From contig JBAXGW010000019.1 of assembly GCA_037139195.1 (NCBI GenBank), positions 1-62,812 of the forward strand: a DNA stretch of 62,812 bases. The letters run 5' to 3'. The translations under genes and the position numbers were made by a program. The notes under the pieces are model-generated. The model was not told the origin of the DNA and did no database searches. It worked only from the letters and a program-made list of their open reading frames with translations. The stretch comes from JBAXGW01 sp037139195 (GTDB lineage: Bacteria > Bacteroidota > Bacteroidia > Bacteroidales > JAHJDW01). This document shows positions 27,491-35,559 of the stretch, piece after piece (the first letter of the stretch is position 1; each line of letters starts with the position of its first letter).

Positions 27491-27522
27491 GTATACCTGT
27501 ATACTTGTTTACTCGTTAACTA
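27491..27522. repeat. 8-bp short tandem repeat
   Basis: Four imperfect units, GTATACCT, GTATACTT, GTTTACTC and GTTAACTA, lie between the ATP-grasp and decarboxylase-like genes. No ORF or terminator is seen in this spacer. Confidence 0.55.
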
Positions 27523-27550
27523 AAAAAATAAACTAAAAAACATACATATT

Positions 27551-28909
27551 ATGGAAAAGACAAGATATGAACGTCCACTTATAAAAAAATTGGATGCAGG
27601 AATGCCTAACAAATTTGGTCTACGTACCGAGTATACTCCAATGACCCAAATTGACGGAGTATCGGTAAAAGATATTATTAAAGAATATGGTTCGCCTGTA
27701 TTTGTTATTTCTGAACGTTTTATTCGTTCAAATTATCGTAATGCAAAAAGAGCTTTCACAACACGTTATCCAAAAGTGCAATTTGCATGGTCGTATAAAA
27801 CAAACTACTTAAATGCTGTTTGTAATGTATTTCATCAAGAAGGTTCTTGGGCAGAGGTGGTTTCTGGATTCGAATATCAGAAAGCTCTAGCAAATGGAGT
27901 TCCAGGTAAAAACATTATTTTTAATGGCCCTGCAAAAACAAGAGAAGATTTACAGTTAGCAATCAACAATGAATCCTTAATTCATATCGATCATTTAGAT
28001 GAGTTGTATATGATTATCGAACTTGCCGACGAAATGAACAAACGTCCGAAAGTAGCTATTCGTGTAAATATGGATACTGGTATTTATCCAATGTGGGATC
28101 GATTTGGATTTAACTATGAAAATGGACAAGCTTGGGACGCATTGAATAAAATTATGATGTCGAAAAAGCTTGATTTGATGGGTTTACACTCACATATTGG
28201 AACGTTTATGCTTGCTCCTTGGGCTTATTCAAATGCTGCACTTAAATTAGCCGACTTAGCTCTTGGTTTGCAAAAGAAATTCAACCACGAAATTAAATAT
28301 ATTGATTTAGGTGGTGGTTTTCCTTCGAAGAATACACTTAAAGGTGCATTCCTTCCAGGTGCCGATTCTTGCCCTTCTTTCGACGAATTTGCAGAAGCTA
28401 TTTCTACAGCATTAATCAATTCTGGTTTTAATACCGAAAATTTGCCTATGCTAGTGCTTGAAACAGGACGTGCACTTATCGACGAAGCTGGTTATTTAAT
28501 AAGTTCGGTTATTGCAAACAAACGCTTATCGGCTGGCAGAAGAGCTACTATTTTGGATGCAGGTGTAAATATTTTATTTACTTCATTCTGGTATGATCAT
28601 AAGATTTCTCCAGCTCAACCATTTACTCATTATACCGAAGATACGGTGCTGTATGGTCCTTTATGTATGAATATCGACATTATTCGCGAAAGCATAAATC
28701 TTCCTTTGTTAAATAAAGGCGATAGTGTAGTTGTTCAGCATGTTGGTGCATACAATATGACTCAATGGATGCAATTTATAACCATGAGACCAAATGTGGT
28801 ATTGATTGATATGCAAGGTAAAACGCATCTAATTCGTCAGAACGAAACTAAAGATACCATTGTTAGCTTGGAAAAATTACCTGAACATTTAACCAAATTT
28901 GAGTTATAA
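27551..28909 (+). CDS. PLP-dependent decarboxylase of the diaminopimelate/ornithine family (fold type III)
   Basis: The protein has 452 residues. The PLP lysine is in QFAWSYKTNYLNAV. The TIM barrel includes LMGLHSHIGTFMLAPWAYSN and the glycine-rich phosphate site YIDLGGGFPSKNT. The C-terminal active-site cysteine is in VLYGPLCMNIDII. LysA normally has YAxKAN at the lysine, so this protein is divergent and the substrate may differ. It follows the PqqD/ATP-grasp pair after 113 bases. It could be the true LysA, but the linkage and the altered PLP motif argue for a specialised enzyme. A strong terminator ends the gene. Confidence 0.83.
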   Translation: MEKTRYERPLIKKLDAGMPNKFGLRTEYTPMTQIDGVSVKDIIKEYGSPVFVISERFIRSNYRNAKRAFTTRYPKVQFAWSYKTNYLNAVCNVFHQEGSWAEVVSGFEYQKALANGVPGKNIIFNGPAKTREDLQLAINNESLIHIDHLDELYMIIELADEMNKRPKVAIRVNMDTGIYPMWDRFGFNYENGQAWDALNKIMMSKKLDLMGLHSHIGTFMLAPWAYSNAALKLADLALGLQKKFNHEIKYIDLGGGFPSKNTLKGAFLPGADSCPSFDEFAEAISTALINSGFNTENLPMLVLETGRALIDEAGYLISSVIANKRLSAGRRATILDAGVNILFTSFWYDHKISPAQPFTHYTEDTVLYGPLCMNIDIIRESINLPLLNKGDSVVVQHVGAYNMTQWMQFITMRPNVVLIDMQGKTHLIRQNETKDTIVSLEKLPEHLTKFEL

Positions 28910-28937
28910 TTTTTTCTATTAAATCTTCATTGCCCCC

Positions 28938-28973
28938 AACCCGTTAGTATTGAAAAAGCTGACGGGTTTTTTT
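28938..28973 (+). terminator. Intrinsic terminator of the decarboxylase-like gene
   Basis: AACCCGTTAG pairs with CTGACGGGTT (one mismatch), followed by a T run. Confidence 0.88.
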
Positions 28974-29131
28974 ATCGCTATTAATAAAATTTCAATTTTA
29001 TTGTTAAAAAAAATTAACTATATTTAATATCTTTGATGTTGTTTTTACCAAATGATTAACAAATAGTTTCTTCAAACATACTTAGCTTTGTAGAGATTAT
29101 TCGTTAAATCTAATATTAAAATTTTTACAAT

Positions 29132-29509
29132 ATGAAAGCTTTTTTATTTTCTCTTATTCTTGTAATTACTTCCGCTGTTTCAAGCTATGCGTGTGAATTT
29201 CGTTTTGAAATTGTAAGCGAGCAAAAAACTACCTATAAAATAGGTGATGAGGTTATTGTAAAAGTAAAACTTATCGCATTTCATCCGTTTTGTGCTGAAG
29301 ATTTAAAGAATGTTAAATTTACTACTGAAGGAGTTGATGTCTTGGGGACAACTGATTGGCAATTGGTTTCTACAAGTGTTTACGAAAGAAAGGTTAAAAT
29401 GAGAATAACAGGTACAGCAACTGGTGAAGCAAAGTTAACTGCCACTCGATTATGCCTTAAAATGGGCGGAACTGGAACAATTGTGATAAACTCTGAACCA
29501 AAAAAATAA
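29132..29509 (+). CDS. Small exported protein of unknown function
   Basis: The protein has 125 residues with a signal peptide (AFLFSLILVITSAVSSYA). The mature part is beta-rich, probably an immunoglobulin-like fold, with three cysteines (ACEFRF, HPFCAED, TRLCLKM). I do not recognise the family. It precedes the polyferredoxin membrane protein gene by 9 bases on the same strand, so the two are probably translated from one message. It may be a periplasmic partner of that protein; this is inferred from spacing only. Confidence 0.7.
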   Translation: MKAFLFSLILVITSAVSSYACEFRFEIVSEQKTTYKIGDEVIVKVKLIAFHPFCAEDLKNVKFTTEGVDVLGTTDWQLVSTSVYERKVKMRITGTATGEAKLTATRLCLKMGGTGTIVINSEPKK

Positions 29510-29518
29510 ACGATATAT

Positions 29519-30727
29519 ATGAAAAGATTATTAATTTTATTCTTTACTTTAGCTTTGGGTATGGGGAGTTTCTCATACCCAATGTTTGTTTATGCACAAC
29601 AAGGAAACGATGAATTTAAAACTCCCTCCGCTGATGAGTTTAAATCGGTTGACAAAAATGAATTCAAATCAGTAGATAAAAATGAATTTAAGTCAGTTGA
29701 TAAAAATGAATTTAAAAAAGAGACAAAAGGAAGCAAATCAGAGAATAAAAAGGACAATGAATTTAAAGAGGCTTCATCTGATGAGTTTGTTTCAAAAGAA
29801 GAATTTACTAAAATTTCGGAATCTAAAACTGGAGGTTGTTCCGGCTGCTCTGGATGTCCAAGCAAAACAGAAACCATTATTGATTATAGACCATTGTATG
29901 AAGTATTATGGATACTTGCTTTTGCAGTTTTAGCTGGAGTTTTTGTTCGATTTAAATTTACTCGAAACTTAAGAAATGTATTTCTGTTAAGTTCTTTAAT
30001 TTACTTGGGCTTTTATAAATATGGATGTCCGTGTATGATTTCGAGTTTTGAGGATTTTGTATTGTTATTTACAGGTAATTATACAAGTTGGTTTAATTAT
30101 GTATGGTTTTTAGGCTTAATTCCAATTACCTACATTTTTGGAAGAGTATGGTGTGGATGGGTTTGTCATCTTGGTGCATTGCAAGAATTTATTCATTTAC
30201 CTGCAAAATTTAATGTTTTTTCAGGTTATAAAGCTCAAAGAATAATGCGCTACTTGAGTTATGTATTAACTCTTGCATTAATTTTACAGATAATTATTCA
30301 GAAAAAAATATTTTGGTGTTCAATCGATCCGTTTGTGCCAATTTTTACTATGAATTTTAAATACGATTATACATTAATGAATTATATTTTAATTGGCACT
30401 CTGATTATTACCTCTCTTTTTTCGTATCGTCCTTTTTGTAGAGCGGCTTGCCCAGTTGGATTGGTTTTAAGTTGGATTTCATTAGTACCTGGCGCTTCAA
30501 TTATTGGTGTTAATAATCATTCATGCACAAGTTGCAAATCTTGTAATTCGGCTTGTAAAATAGATGCTATTACTAGAAATAATAAGTTAAGTAAGATAGA
30601 TAATAAAGAATGCATCGTTTGTGGCGATTGTCTTGATTCTTGCAATATTACGTCCCTGTCTTTTGTTCGCAATTGCAAATCAAAGGGGAACACAGTAATT
30701 GTTGAATGTAAAAAGGATTGTGTTTAA
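29519..30727 (+). CDS. NapH/NosR-like polyferredoxin membrane protein with repeat-rich N-terminus
   Basis: The protein has 402 residues. It starts with a hydrophobic leader (LLILFFTLALGMGSF), then an Asp/Glu-Phe-Lys repeat region (31-95, unit near KNEFKSVD), a cysteine knot C107-x2-C110-x2-C113, and about five membrane helices. NosR/NapH-type motifs are VWCGWVCHLGALQEF (with CH in place of the usual CP) and RPFCRAACPVG. Two 4Fe-4S sites follow at C336-339-342-346 and C365-368-371-375. Such proteins pass electrons from quinol or flavin to periplasmic acceptors. It heads the redox island and may feed its cytochromes or flavoproteins. Confidence 0.85.
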   Translation: MKRLLILFFTLALGMGSFSYPMFVYAQQGNDEFKTPSADEFKSVDKNEFKSVDKNEFKSVDKNEFKKETKGSKSENKKDNEFKEASSDEFVSKEEFTKISESKTGGCSGCSGCPSKTETIIDYRPLYEVLWILAFAVLAGVFVRFKFTRNLRNVFLLSSLIYLGFYKYGCPCMISSFEDFVLLFTGNYTSWFNYVWFLGLIPITYIFGRVWCGWVCHLGALQEFIHLPAKFNVFSGYKAQRIMRYLSYVLTLALILQIIIQKKIFWCSIDPFVPIFTMNFKYDYTLMNYILIGTLIITSLFSYRPFCRAACPVGLVLSWISLVPGASIIGVNNHSCTSCKSCNSACKIDAITRNNKLSKIDNKECIVCGDCLDSCNITSLSFVRNCKSKGNTVIVECKKDCV

Positions 30728-30748
30728 TCTTTTGGATTTTTAGAATAA

Positions 30749-30784
30749 AAAAAAGACCTAGTTTCAATTTTCTAGGTCTTTTTT
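30749..30784. terminator. Bidirectional intrinsic terminator
   Basis: GACCTAG pairs with CTAGGTC, flanked by A and T runs, between the converging polyferredoxin and DUF2271 genes. Confidence 0.9.
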
Positions 30785-30800
30785 GTTGTTTTAAAAAATG

Positions 30801-31574
30801 TTATTTTTTAACAATAATTTTTGTTTTAATATCACCACTGTTTCTTTTAACTGAAACAAAGTATACGCCTTCAGCAATGTCATTAATATTTACGTTTAAA
30901 ATTCCAGAAGCATTGCTATAGTTTTTAGAAACAACAACTTGTCCATTAACATTATACATTTCTAATTTAGTATCTTCTGCTTTAGAACCTAAGTTGATGT
31001 TTAACATATTTGAAGCTGGATTTGGATAAACCATAATAGAAGAAGTTTCGTTATCTTCAACGTTAGTAGTAGTAGGAGTCCATGTTAAAGACATTGCTGT
31101 GTAGTTAGTTGTAGCAGTAGTTACACCTGTATTAGCAGTAGCACCTTTTGTAAAAGTAAAATAACTTACTGGACCAGCTGTGTTCGACCAAGCCATTTGA
31201 ATACCCACTTTGTAAGTTCCATCAGCTACAAGTGTTTGATTAACATCTTTTCCATTCCAGGTAAGAGCTAAAGGGGTAGTGTGATTTGCTAGAGTTGCTC
31301 CAGTTGTGGCATCAACTACGTTTTCAGCAGATTTAGTAATCCAAGTTGCTAAATATTGCTTGCGAGCAACTGCTTGTCTTAAAAGAGTTTTAACAAATAC
31401 GCCATTTGCGTCTTCAATCCAAACAGCTACAACATGTTTTGGTGAGTATGTTCCCGCTCCTGATGGAGACGCTGTTGTAACATTAAAAGCCATTGTTCCT
31501 GCAGTTTGAGCAAACGATTTTAAACCAAAAGCAATAAAAATTGCAATAGTAAATAATGTAGAAATTTTTTTCAT
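30801..31574 (-). CDS. DUF2271 protein with T9SS sorting domain and flavinylation-like motif
   Basis: The protein has 257 residues with a signal peptide (to about residue 22, FAQ). The DUF2271 domain (about 25-165) shows HVVAVWIEDANGVFVKTLL and LTWNGKD then DGTYKVGIQMAW. Residues 88-94 are DATTGAT, matching the Dxx(S/T)GAT site to which ApbE links FMN through the last threonine; T94 would be the acceptor. The C-terminal T9SS type A domain starts near MVYPNPASNML and ends in VKK. The protein would therefore be a surface or secreted flavoprotein. ApbE is encoded at 38118. FMN attachment is predicted, not shown. Confidence 0.82.
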   Translation of the reverse strand: MKKISTLFTIAIFIAFGLKSFAQTAGTMAFNVTTASPSGAGTYSPKHVVAVWIEDANGVFVKTLLRQAVARKQYLATWITKSAENVVDATTGATLANHTTPLALTWNGKDVNQTLVADGTYKVGIQMAWSNTAGPVSYFTFTKGATANTGVTTATTNYTAMSLTWTPTTTNVEDNETSSIMVYPNPASNMLNINLGSKAEDTKLEMYNVNGQVVVSKNYSNASGILNVNINDIAEGVYFVSVKRNSGDIKTKIIVKK

Positions 31575-31813
31575 AAATGATATAGTTTTTAGTTAATTTT
31601 AGCTAATATAAAAATATTTTAGATGTCTTCAAAACGACTTGCAATTTTTTTTTAAGAAAAAATCATTAAATTTTTTTAATGTTTCTCCTTTTAATCAATA
31701 AATGTAGCAATTCCTATAAAAATAATAGGATTGTGAAGATTTATTCCTTTTTTTATTATTTGGAATTATTATAAATAGCAGTTTGTTTAATTAAAAAAGG
31801 AATCAATTGTTTT

Positions 31814-31841
31814 TTTGACATGTAATTTTTCGATATATTTG
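31814..31841 (+). promoter_or_regulatory. Predicted promoter of the cytochrome cluster
   Basis: TTTG at 31814-31817 and TATATTTG at 31834-31841 are 16 bases apart, upstream of the lipoprotein cytochrome gene. The region 31575-31813 is very AT-rich. It holds an imperfect inverted repeat (ATTCCTTTTTTTA near 31741 against TTAAAAAAGGAAT near 31791) and no gene. Confidence 0.5.
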
Positions 31842-31874
31842 ATAGGATAAAATTAAAATTAACCGTGTTTTTAT

Positions 31875-32288
31875 ATGAATAAACTATCTAAATTATTACT
31901 TCTAACAGCATGTTCTGTTGTTATTTTTAGCTGCGAAAAAGCTACAATTGAATTCAATGACAAAGGTGTAACCAAAGTAGTTAAACCTATAGGTGCTGGT
32001 GCAGATTCTGTTCGTTTTAGTGCAGCTATTTATCCGCTTTTCGAAGCAAATTGTCAAAGCTGTCATGGTGGTTCTGGTGGTTTTACTATAACTAATGTAA
32101 CTACTGCTCACCAAGAAATAATGAATATTAATCTAGCTACTCCTGGTACTATAATTCCTGGTGACCCTGCAAATAGTGGAATTATGACTAAGTTTACTAC
32201 AACTGGCGATCACAATGGCGTTGTAGTTACGCAGCCTAATATTGATTTATTAAGTACGTGGATTTCGCAAGGAGCAAAAAACAATTAA
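31875..32288 (+). CDS. Monoheme c-type cytochrome lipoprotein
   Basis: The protein has 137 residues. A lipoprotein signal ends at C20 (VVIFSCEK). A single heme-binding CQSCH lies at 60-64 within YPLFEANCQSCHGG, and the C-terminus has NIDLLSTWISQGAKNN, as in small cytochrome c domains. It is probably anchored in the outer membrane facing the periplasm or surface. It is followed 27 bases later by the DUF5777 gene. A Met axial ligand is not certain; a methionine in SGIMTKF is the best candidate. Confidence 0.85.
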   Translation: MNKLSKLLLLTACSVVIFSCEKATIEFNDKGVTKVVKPIGAGADSVRFSAAIYPLFEANCQSCHGGSGGFTITNVTTAHQEIMNINLATPGTIIPGDPANSGIMTKFTTTGDHNGVVVTQPNIDLLSTWISQGAKNN

Positions 32289-32315
32289 TTTACAGAAACT
32301 AAATTTTAAAATAAA

Positions 32316-33296
32316 ATGAATAAAAAATTTATAATAATATTGTTTAGTATTGTTTGCAGCTTTAATATGTTTGCTCAAACAACAGATTCAGTTGCTGATG
32401 CAGCAGCCGCAGAAAAAGCAGAAGGAAAAAAAGCTGTTAGAGACCCATGGGCTTGTAACGTTATTGTTGATAATCAAACTACAAATACAAATACTAAGGG
32501 TAGTATGGAATTTATGATTCATCATCGTTTTGCAAATTTCTCACAAGGTTTAGATAACCTATATGGTATTTATGGTTCTTCTAATATCAGATTAGGTATT
32601 ACTTATGCCGTTACTGATAAAATAATGATTGGTTTTGGGTCTGAAAAAGACAACAAACAACAAGAATTTACAGGAAAAGTTAAGTTTTTGGATCAAAACA
32701 GAGCGGGTAGTGTACCAGTTTCAGTAGCTTTATTCGGAAATGCTTGTATTAATACAAACAAAAAAGAAACTTGGGGCGATGGATTTAAATTTGATGATAA
32801 ACTTTCGTACTTTGGTCAATTAATGGTTTCTCGTAAGTTTTCTGATCGTTTAACATTTCAAGTAGCTGGATGCTTTAGCCATTTTAATAAAGTAGAGAGT
32901 AATAAAAATAAAACGGTAAAAATTACCACTGACACTGTTGCAGGAACAACTACTACTGCAACAACTGTTACATATAAAAACAAATATGCAAATGAAGCTT
33001 TTGGCGTTTCTTGTGGTGGTAGATTTAAATTTTATAATGAAATGTCTTTGGTTGCAGAATATAATCAACCGCTTTTAAATTTAGATTTTACTAAAGTTGA
33101 AAATTCAGATATTTTAAAACCAAAACCAAATCTTGTATTAGGAGTTGAGGTTGCTACTAGCACCCATGCTTTCCAAATATTTGTAGCTTCATCTAAAGGG
33201 ATTACAGCACAAAACAATTTTGTTAAAAATCAAGTAGATTACACAGATGCCAAGCAATTGTTAATTGGTTTTAATATCACTGTTAGATTAAACTAA
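32316..33296 (+). CDS. DUF5777 family outer-membrane beta-barrel protein
   Basis: The protein has 326 residues with a signal peptide (ending SFNMFAQ). The segment MEFMIHHRFANFSQGLDNLYG and the following IRLGITYAVTDKIMIGFG match the DUF5777 beta-barrel family as I recall it. Alternating strand patterns continue to the C-terminus. It sits between a heme lipoprotein gene and the seven-heme cytochrome gene. A porin-like role for a periplasm-to-surface electron conduit is possible but rests on neighbourhood alone. Confidence 0.75.
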   Translation: MNKKFIIILFSIVCSFNMFAQTTDSVADAAAAEKAEGKKAVRDPWACNVIVDNQTTNTNTKGSMEFMIHHRFANFSQGLDNLYGIYGSSNIRLGITYAVTDKIMIGFGSEKDNKQQEFTGKVKFLDQNRAGSVPVSVALFGNACINTNKKETWGDGFKFDDKLSYFGQLMVSRKFSDRLTFQVAGCFSHFNKVESNKNKTVKITTDTVAGTTTTATTVTYKNKYANEAFGVSCGGRFKFYNEMSLVAEYNQPLLNLDFTKVENSDILKPKPNLVLGVEVATSTHAFQIFVASSKGITAQNNFVKNQVDYTDAKQLLIGFNITVRLN

Positions 33297-33366
33297 TTTT
33301 TCAACTTAAAAATTTCATTACTTCAATATTGAATATATTATTGTTTAACTCATAAAAATCAACAAA

Positions 33367-34374
33367 TTGAATAAAAAAAGAATAATACTATTTATTAACG
33401 TATTATTATTATTTATAGTTTTTGGGTTGATAGCTTATCTTCAACACAAACCAGTAGAAATAATAAAGGCAGGCGTTAAACATGAATACACCAGCAAAGC
33501 AGAGAATCAAAATTGTTTGAAGTGTCACGGTGTTCATAAATATGAATGTACGAATCCAGATGATTCTACACAACAAGCATTCAAGAAAATGTATGCAGAA
33601 AATGTTATTGATACAACAGCATACTATCACTCCAACCATTATGATTTTAAGTGTAGTGATTGCCATTCTGCTGATTATAAAAAAACACCTCACAATCCTG
33701 CATTAAAATTTGAAGAAATTAGTGCTTGTATCGATTGCCATGGCGAAGATACTACGTATGCAAAATTTCATTTCGACTCAATAAATGTTGATTATGGGAA
33801 GAGCATACATGCCACTAAACTTGGGAAAGACTTTAGTTGCTGGAGTTGTCATAATTCCCATACATATAAAACTCAATACAAAGATTCTTCAAAAACAGTT
33901 GAACAAGCTATTGAATATGCAAATGCAATGTGTTTGAGTTGTCATACTAGTAATGATAGAATGCAATATTTTGGTGATGAAAAAACCGATATAACTAAAA
34001 AACACCAATGGCTTACAAATCAAGATGCTCATTTCAAGAAAGTAAGATGCATTGATTGTCATACAGAGCCTAATTCAAATTCTGATGTCGCTCATAATTT
34101 AGTGCCGAAAGAAAAGGCTATTAGAAAATGTATTACTTGTCACGCCCCAAACTCAAAAACGTTAAACAATTTGTATTTAACTAGAAAGTCTATTCAAGCT
34201 GAAAAGCTCGGGTTTACACATCCGGAGTTGGTTAAAGACGCAAATGTTATTGGAGCAAATCAGAATAATTACCTTTCAATAATTGCATTGTCTATCATTG
34301 GATTAATGATTGTTGGATTAACAGTACATATTATTTTTAGAATTAAACTAAGCAAGAAAAATGGGAAATCATAA
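33367..34374 (+). CDS. Seven-heme c-type cytochrome, membrane-anchored
   Basis: The protein has 335 residues from a TTG start at 33367, which begins MNKKRIILFINVLLLFI, a helix that anchors or exports it. Seven CxxCH heme motifs start at residues 50, 96, 121, 158, 189, 228 and 255. A C-terminal transmembrane helix (about 302-325) is followed by a basic tail. It most resembles periplasmic multiheme cytochromes that accept electrons from a quinol-oxidising b-type subunit. The next gene, which overlaps it by 14 bases, encodes such a subunit. The electron acceptor is unknown. Confidence 0.87.
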   Translation: MNKKRIILFINVLLLFIVFGLIAYLQHKPVEIIKAGVKHEYTSKAENQNCLKCHGVHKYECTNPDDSTQQAFKKMYAENVIDTTAYYHSNHYDFKCSDCHSADYKKTPHNPALKFEEISACIDCHGEDTTYAKFHFDSINVDYGKSIHATKLGKDFSCWSCHNSHTYKTQYKDSSKTVEQAIEYANAMCLSCHTSNDRMQYFGDEKTDITKKHQWLTNQDAHFKKVRCIDCHTEPNSNSDVAHNLVPKEKAIRKCITCHAPNSKTLNNLYLTRKSIQAEKLGFTHPELVKDANVIGANQNNYLSIIALSIIGLMIVGLTVHIIFRIKLSKKNGKS

Positions 34375-34963
34375 ATTATATTTATATCCACTTTGGCTAC
34401 GTTTATGGCATGTAACTAATGCCTTGCTATGCCTAACATTAATGTTTACTGGTGGTTTTATGCATTTTGGATCAAATATTATAAGTTTTGCTATAGCAGT
34501 AAAAATTCATAATGTAGTTGGAATTATATTATTAGTTAATTATACCATTTTTGTGTTTGGAAACCTTATTACTAATAATGGGAATCATTATATACTAATA
34601 TTTAAAGGATTATTTAAAAGAATTTTTACTCAATTAAGGTATTATTCTTTTGGAATGTTTAAAGGCGAGGAAACTCCTTTTCCTGTAAGCGAAGAGAATA
34701 AGTTTAATCCTGTTCAACAAATAACATATTACTCAATAATGTACGCTTTGCTTCCAATATTAGGAATTACAGGCATTGCAATGCTATTTCCAGAAAAAGT
34801 AATATTTGAATTGTTTTCAATAAAAGGTATTGTATTAATTGATTTTGTTCATTTAATAGGCGGATTTTGTATCGTGTTATTTCTAGTAATTCATCTTTAC
34901 TTTTCAACGGTTGGCGAAAAAATATCTTCGCATTTCAAAAGTATAGTTACTGGATGGCACTAA
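34361..34963 (+). CDS. Cytochrome b561/PhsC-type membrane subunit
   Basis: The protein has 200 residues and four membrane helices. Histidines placed as heme b ligands are H17 (WLRLWHVTN), H50 (AVKIHNVVG), H164 (DFVHLIGG) and H178 (LVIHLYF), as in formate dehydrogenase gamma and thiosulfate reductase PhsC subunits. It should oxidise menaquinol and pass electrons to the overlapping seven-heme cytochrome, whose gene it follows with a 14-base overlap. No molybdopterin catalytic subunit is encoded nearby, which is unlike classical PhsABC or FdnGHI. Confidence 0.85.
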   Translation: MGNHKLYLYPLWLRLWHVTNALLCLTLMFTGGFMHFGSNIISFAIAVKIHNVVGIILLVNYTIFVFGNLITNNGNHYILIFKGLFKRIFTQLRYYSFGMFKGEETPFPVSEENKFNPVQQITYYSIMYALLPILGITGIAMLFPEKVIFELFSIKGIVLIDFVHLIGGFCIVLFLVIHLYFSTVGEKISSHFKSIVTGWH

Positions 34964-35018
34964 TTTTGTAAAATAAAACAAACTTAATTATAATTATTAA
35001 TTTAAAAACGGAGGTAAA

Positions 35019-35423
35019 ATGAAAACTAAATTAGTATTTTTTAACTTAGCAGCTCTTGTTATTATTGTTGCACTTACTACAGCTTTTTCTGCAGGAAAAG
35101 AACCATGGGTTATTCCAGCAAAATACAAAGCAATGAAAAACACTGTAAAATCAAATGCAGATAACATTAAAGTTGGTAAAGCTTTATGGGATAAACAATG
35201 CAAAAGTTGTCATGGTGGAGCTGGTAAAGGTGATGGCGTAAAAGCTAAAGGTTTGAAAACAAGTTGTGGTGATATGGCTGCTGCTGCTTTCCAAGCACAA
35301 ACAGATGGCGAAATTTATTTCCAATCATTTATTGGAAGAAATGAAATGCCTAATTTTGAAAAGAAAATTGCAGATGAAACTGATAGATGGAGTGTAGTGA
35401 ATTATATACGTTCATTGAAGTAA
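35019..35423 (+). CDS. Small soluble cytochrome c (class I)
   Basis: The protein has 134 residues with a signal or anchor segment (FFNLAALVIIVALTTAFSA). Heme motif CKSCH is at 61-65 in LWDKQCKSCHGGAGKGDG, and the likely axial methionine is M110 in GRNEMPNFE. It ends in a typical helix (VVNYIRSLK). A good Shine-Dalgarno-like GGAGG precedes its start (34 kb genes mostly lack one). It is a probable periplasmic electron shuttle. A perfect hairpin terminator follows. Confidence 0.9.
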   Translation: MKTKLVFFNLAALVIIVALTTAFSAGKEPWVIPAKYKAMKNTVKSNADNIKVGKALWDKQCKSCHGGAGKGDGVKAKGLKTSCGDMAAAAFQAQTDGEIYFQSFIGRNEMPNFEKKIADETDRWSVVNYIRSLK

Positions 35424-35450
35424 TTATTTTTTATTTTTCATATTTAATTA

Positions 35451-35482
35451 AAACCTAACAGAATTTATTCTGTTAGGTTTTT
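35451..35482 (+). terminator. Intrinsic terminator of the small cytochrome gene
   Basis: AAACCTAACAGAAT pairs perfectly with ATTCTGTTAGGTTT, followed by a short T tract. Confidence 0.85.
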
Positions 35483-35559
35483 CACATATTGCTACTTCGT
35501 TTATAATTAAAATATCGTAAATTGCGTTTCTAAAAAGTACCCTCTAATCAATCTGATAG

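Noticed and set aside
27438..27550. Search for a precursor peptide gene next to the PqqD-like trio
   Set aside because: No open frame with a start and protein-like content was found in the spacer on either strand, nor immediately before 26143.
29590..29877. 95-codon minus-strand frame opposite the EFK repeats, rich in NSFLSTDL units
   Set aside because: It is the mirror of the 24-bp repeats on the coding strand; only the plus strand continues into a recognisable protein.
34361..34963. Assignment as formate dehydrogenase or thiosulfate reductase subunit
   Set aside because: The fold matches, but no molybdopterin catalytic subunit or ferredoxin subunit gene is next to it, so the specific enzyme name is not supported.
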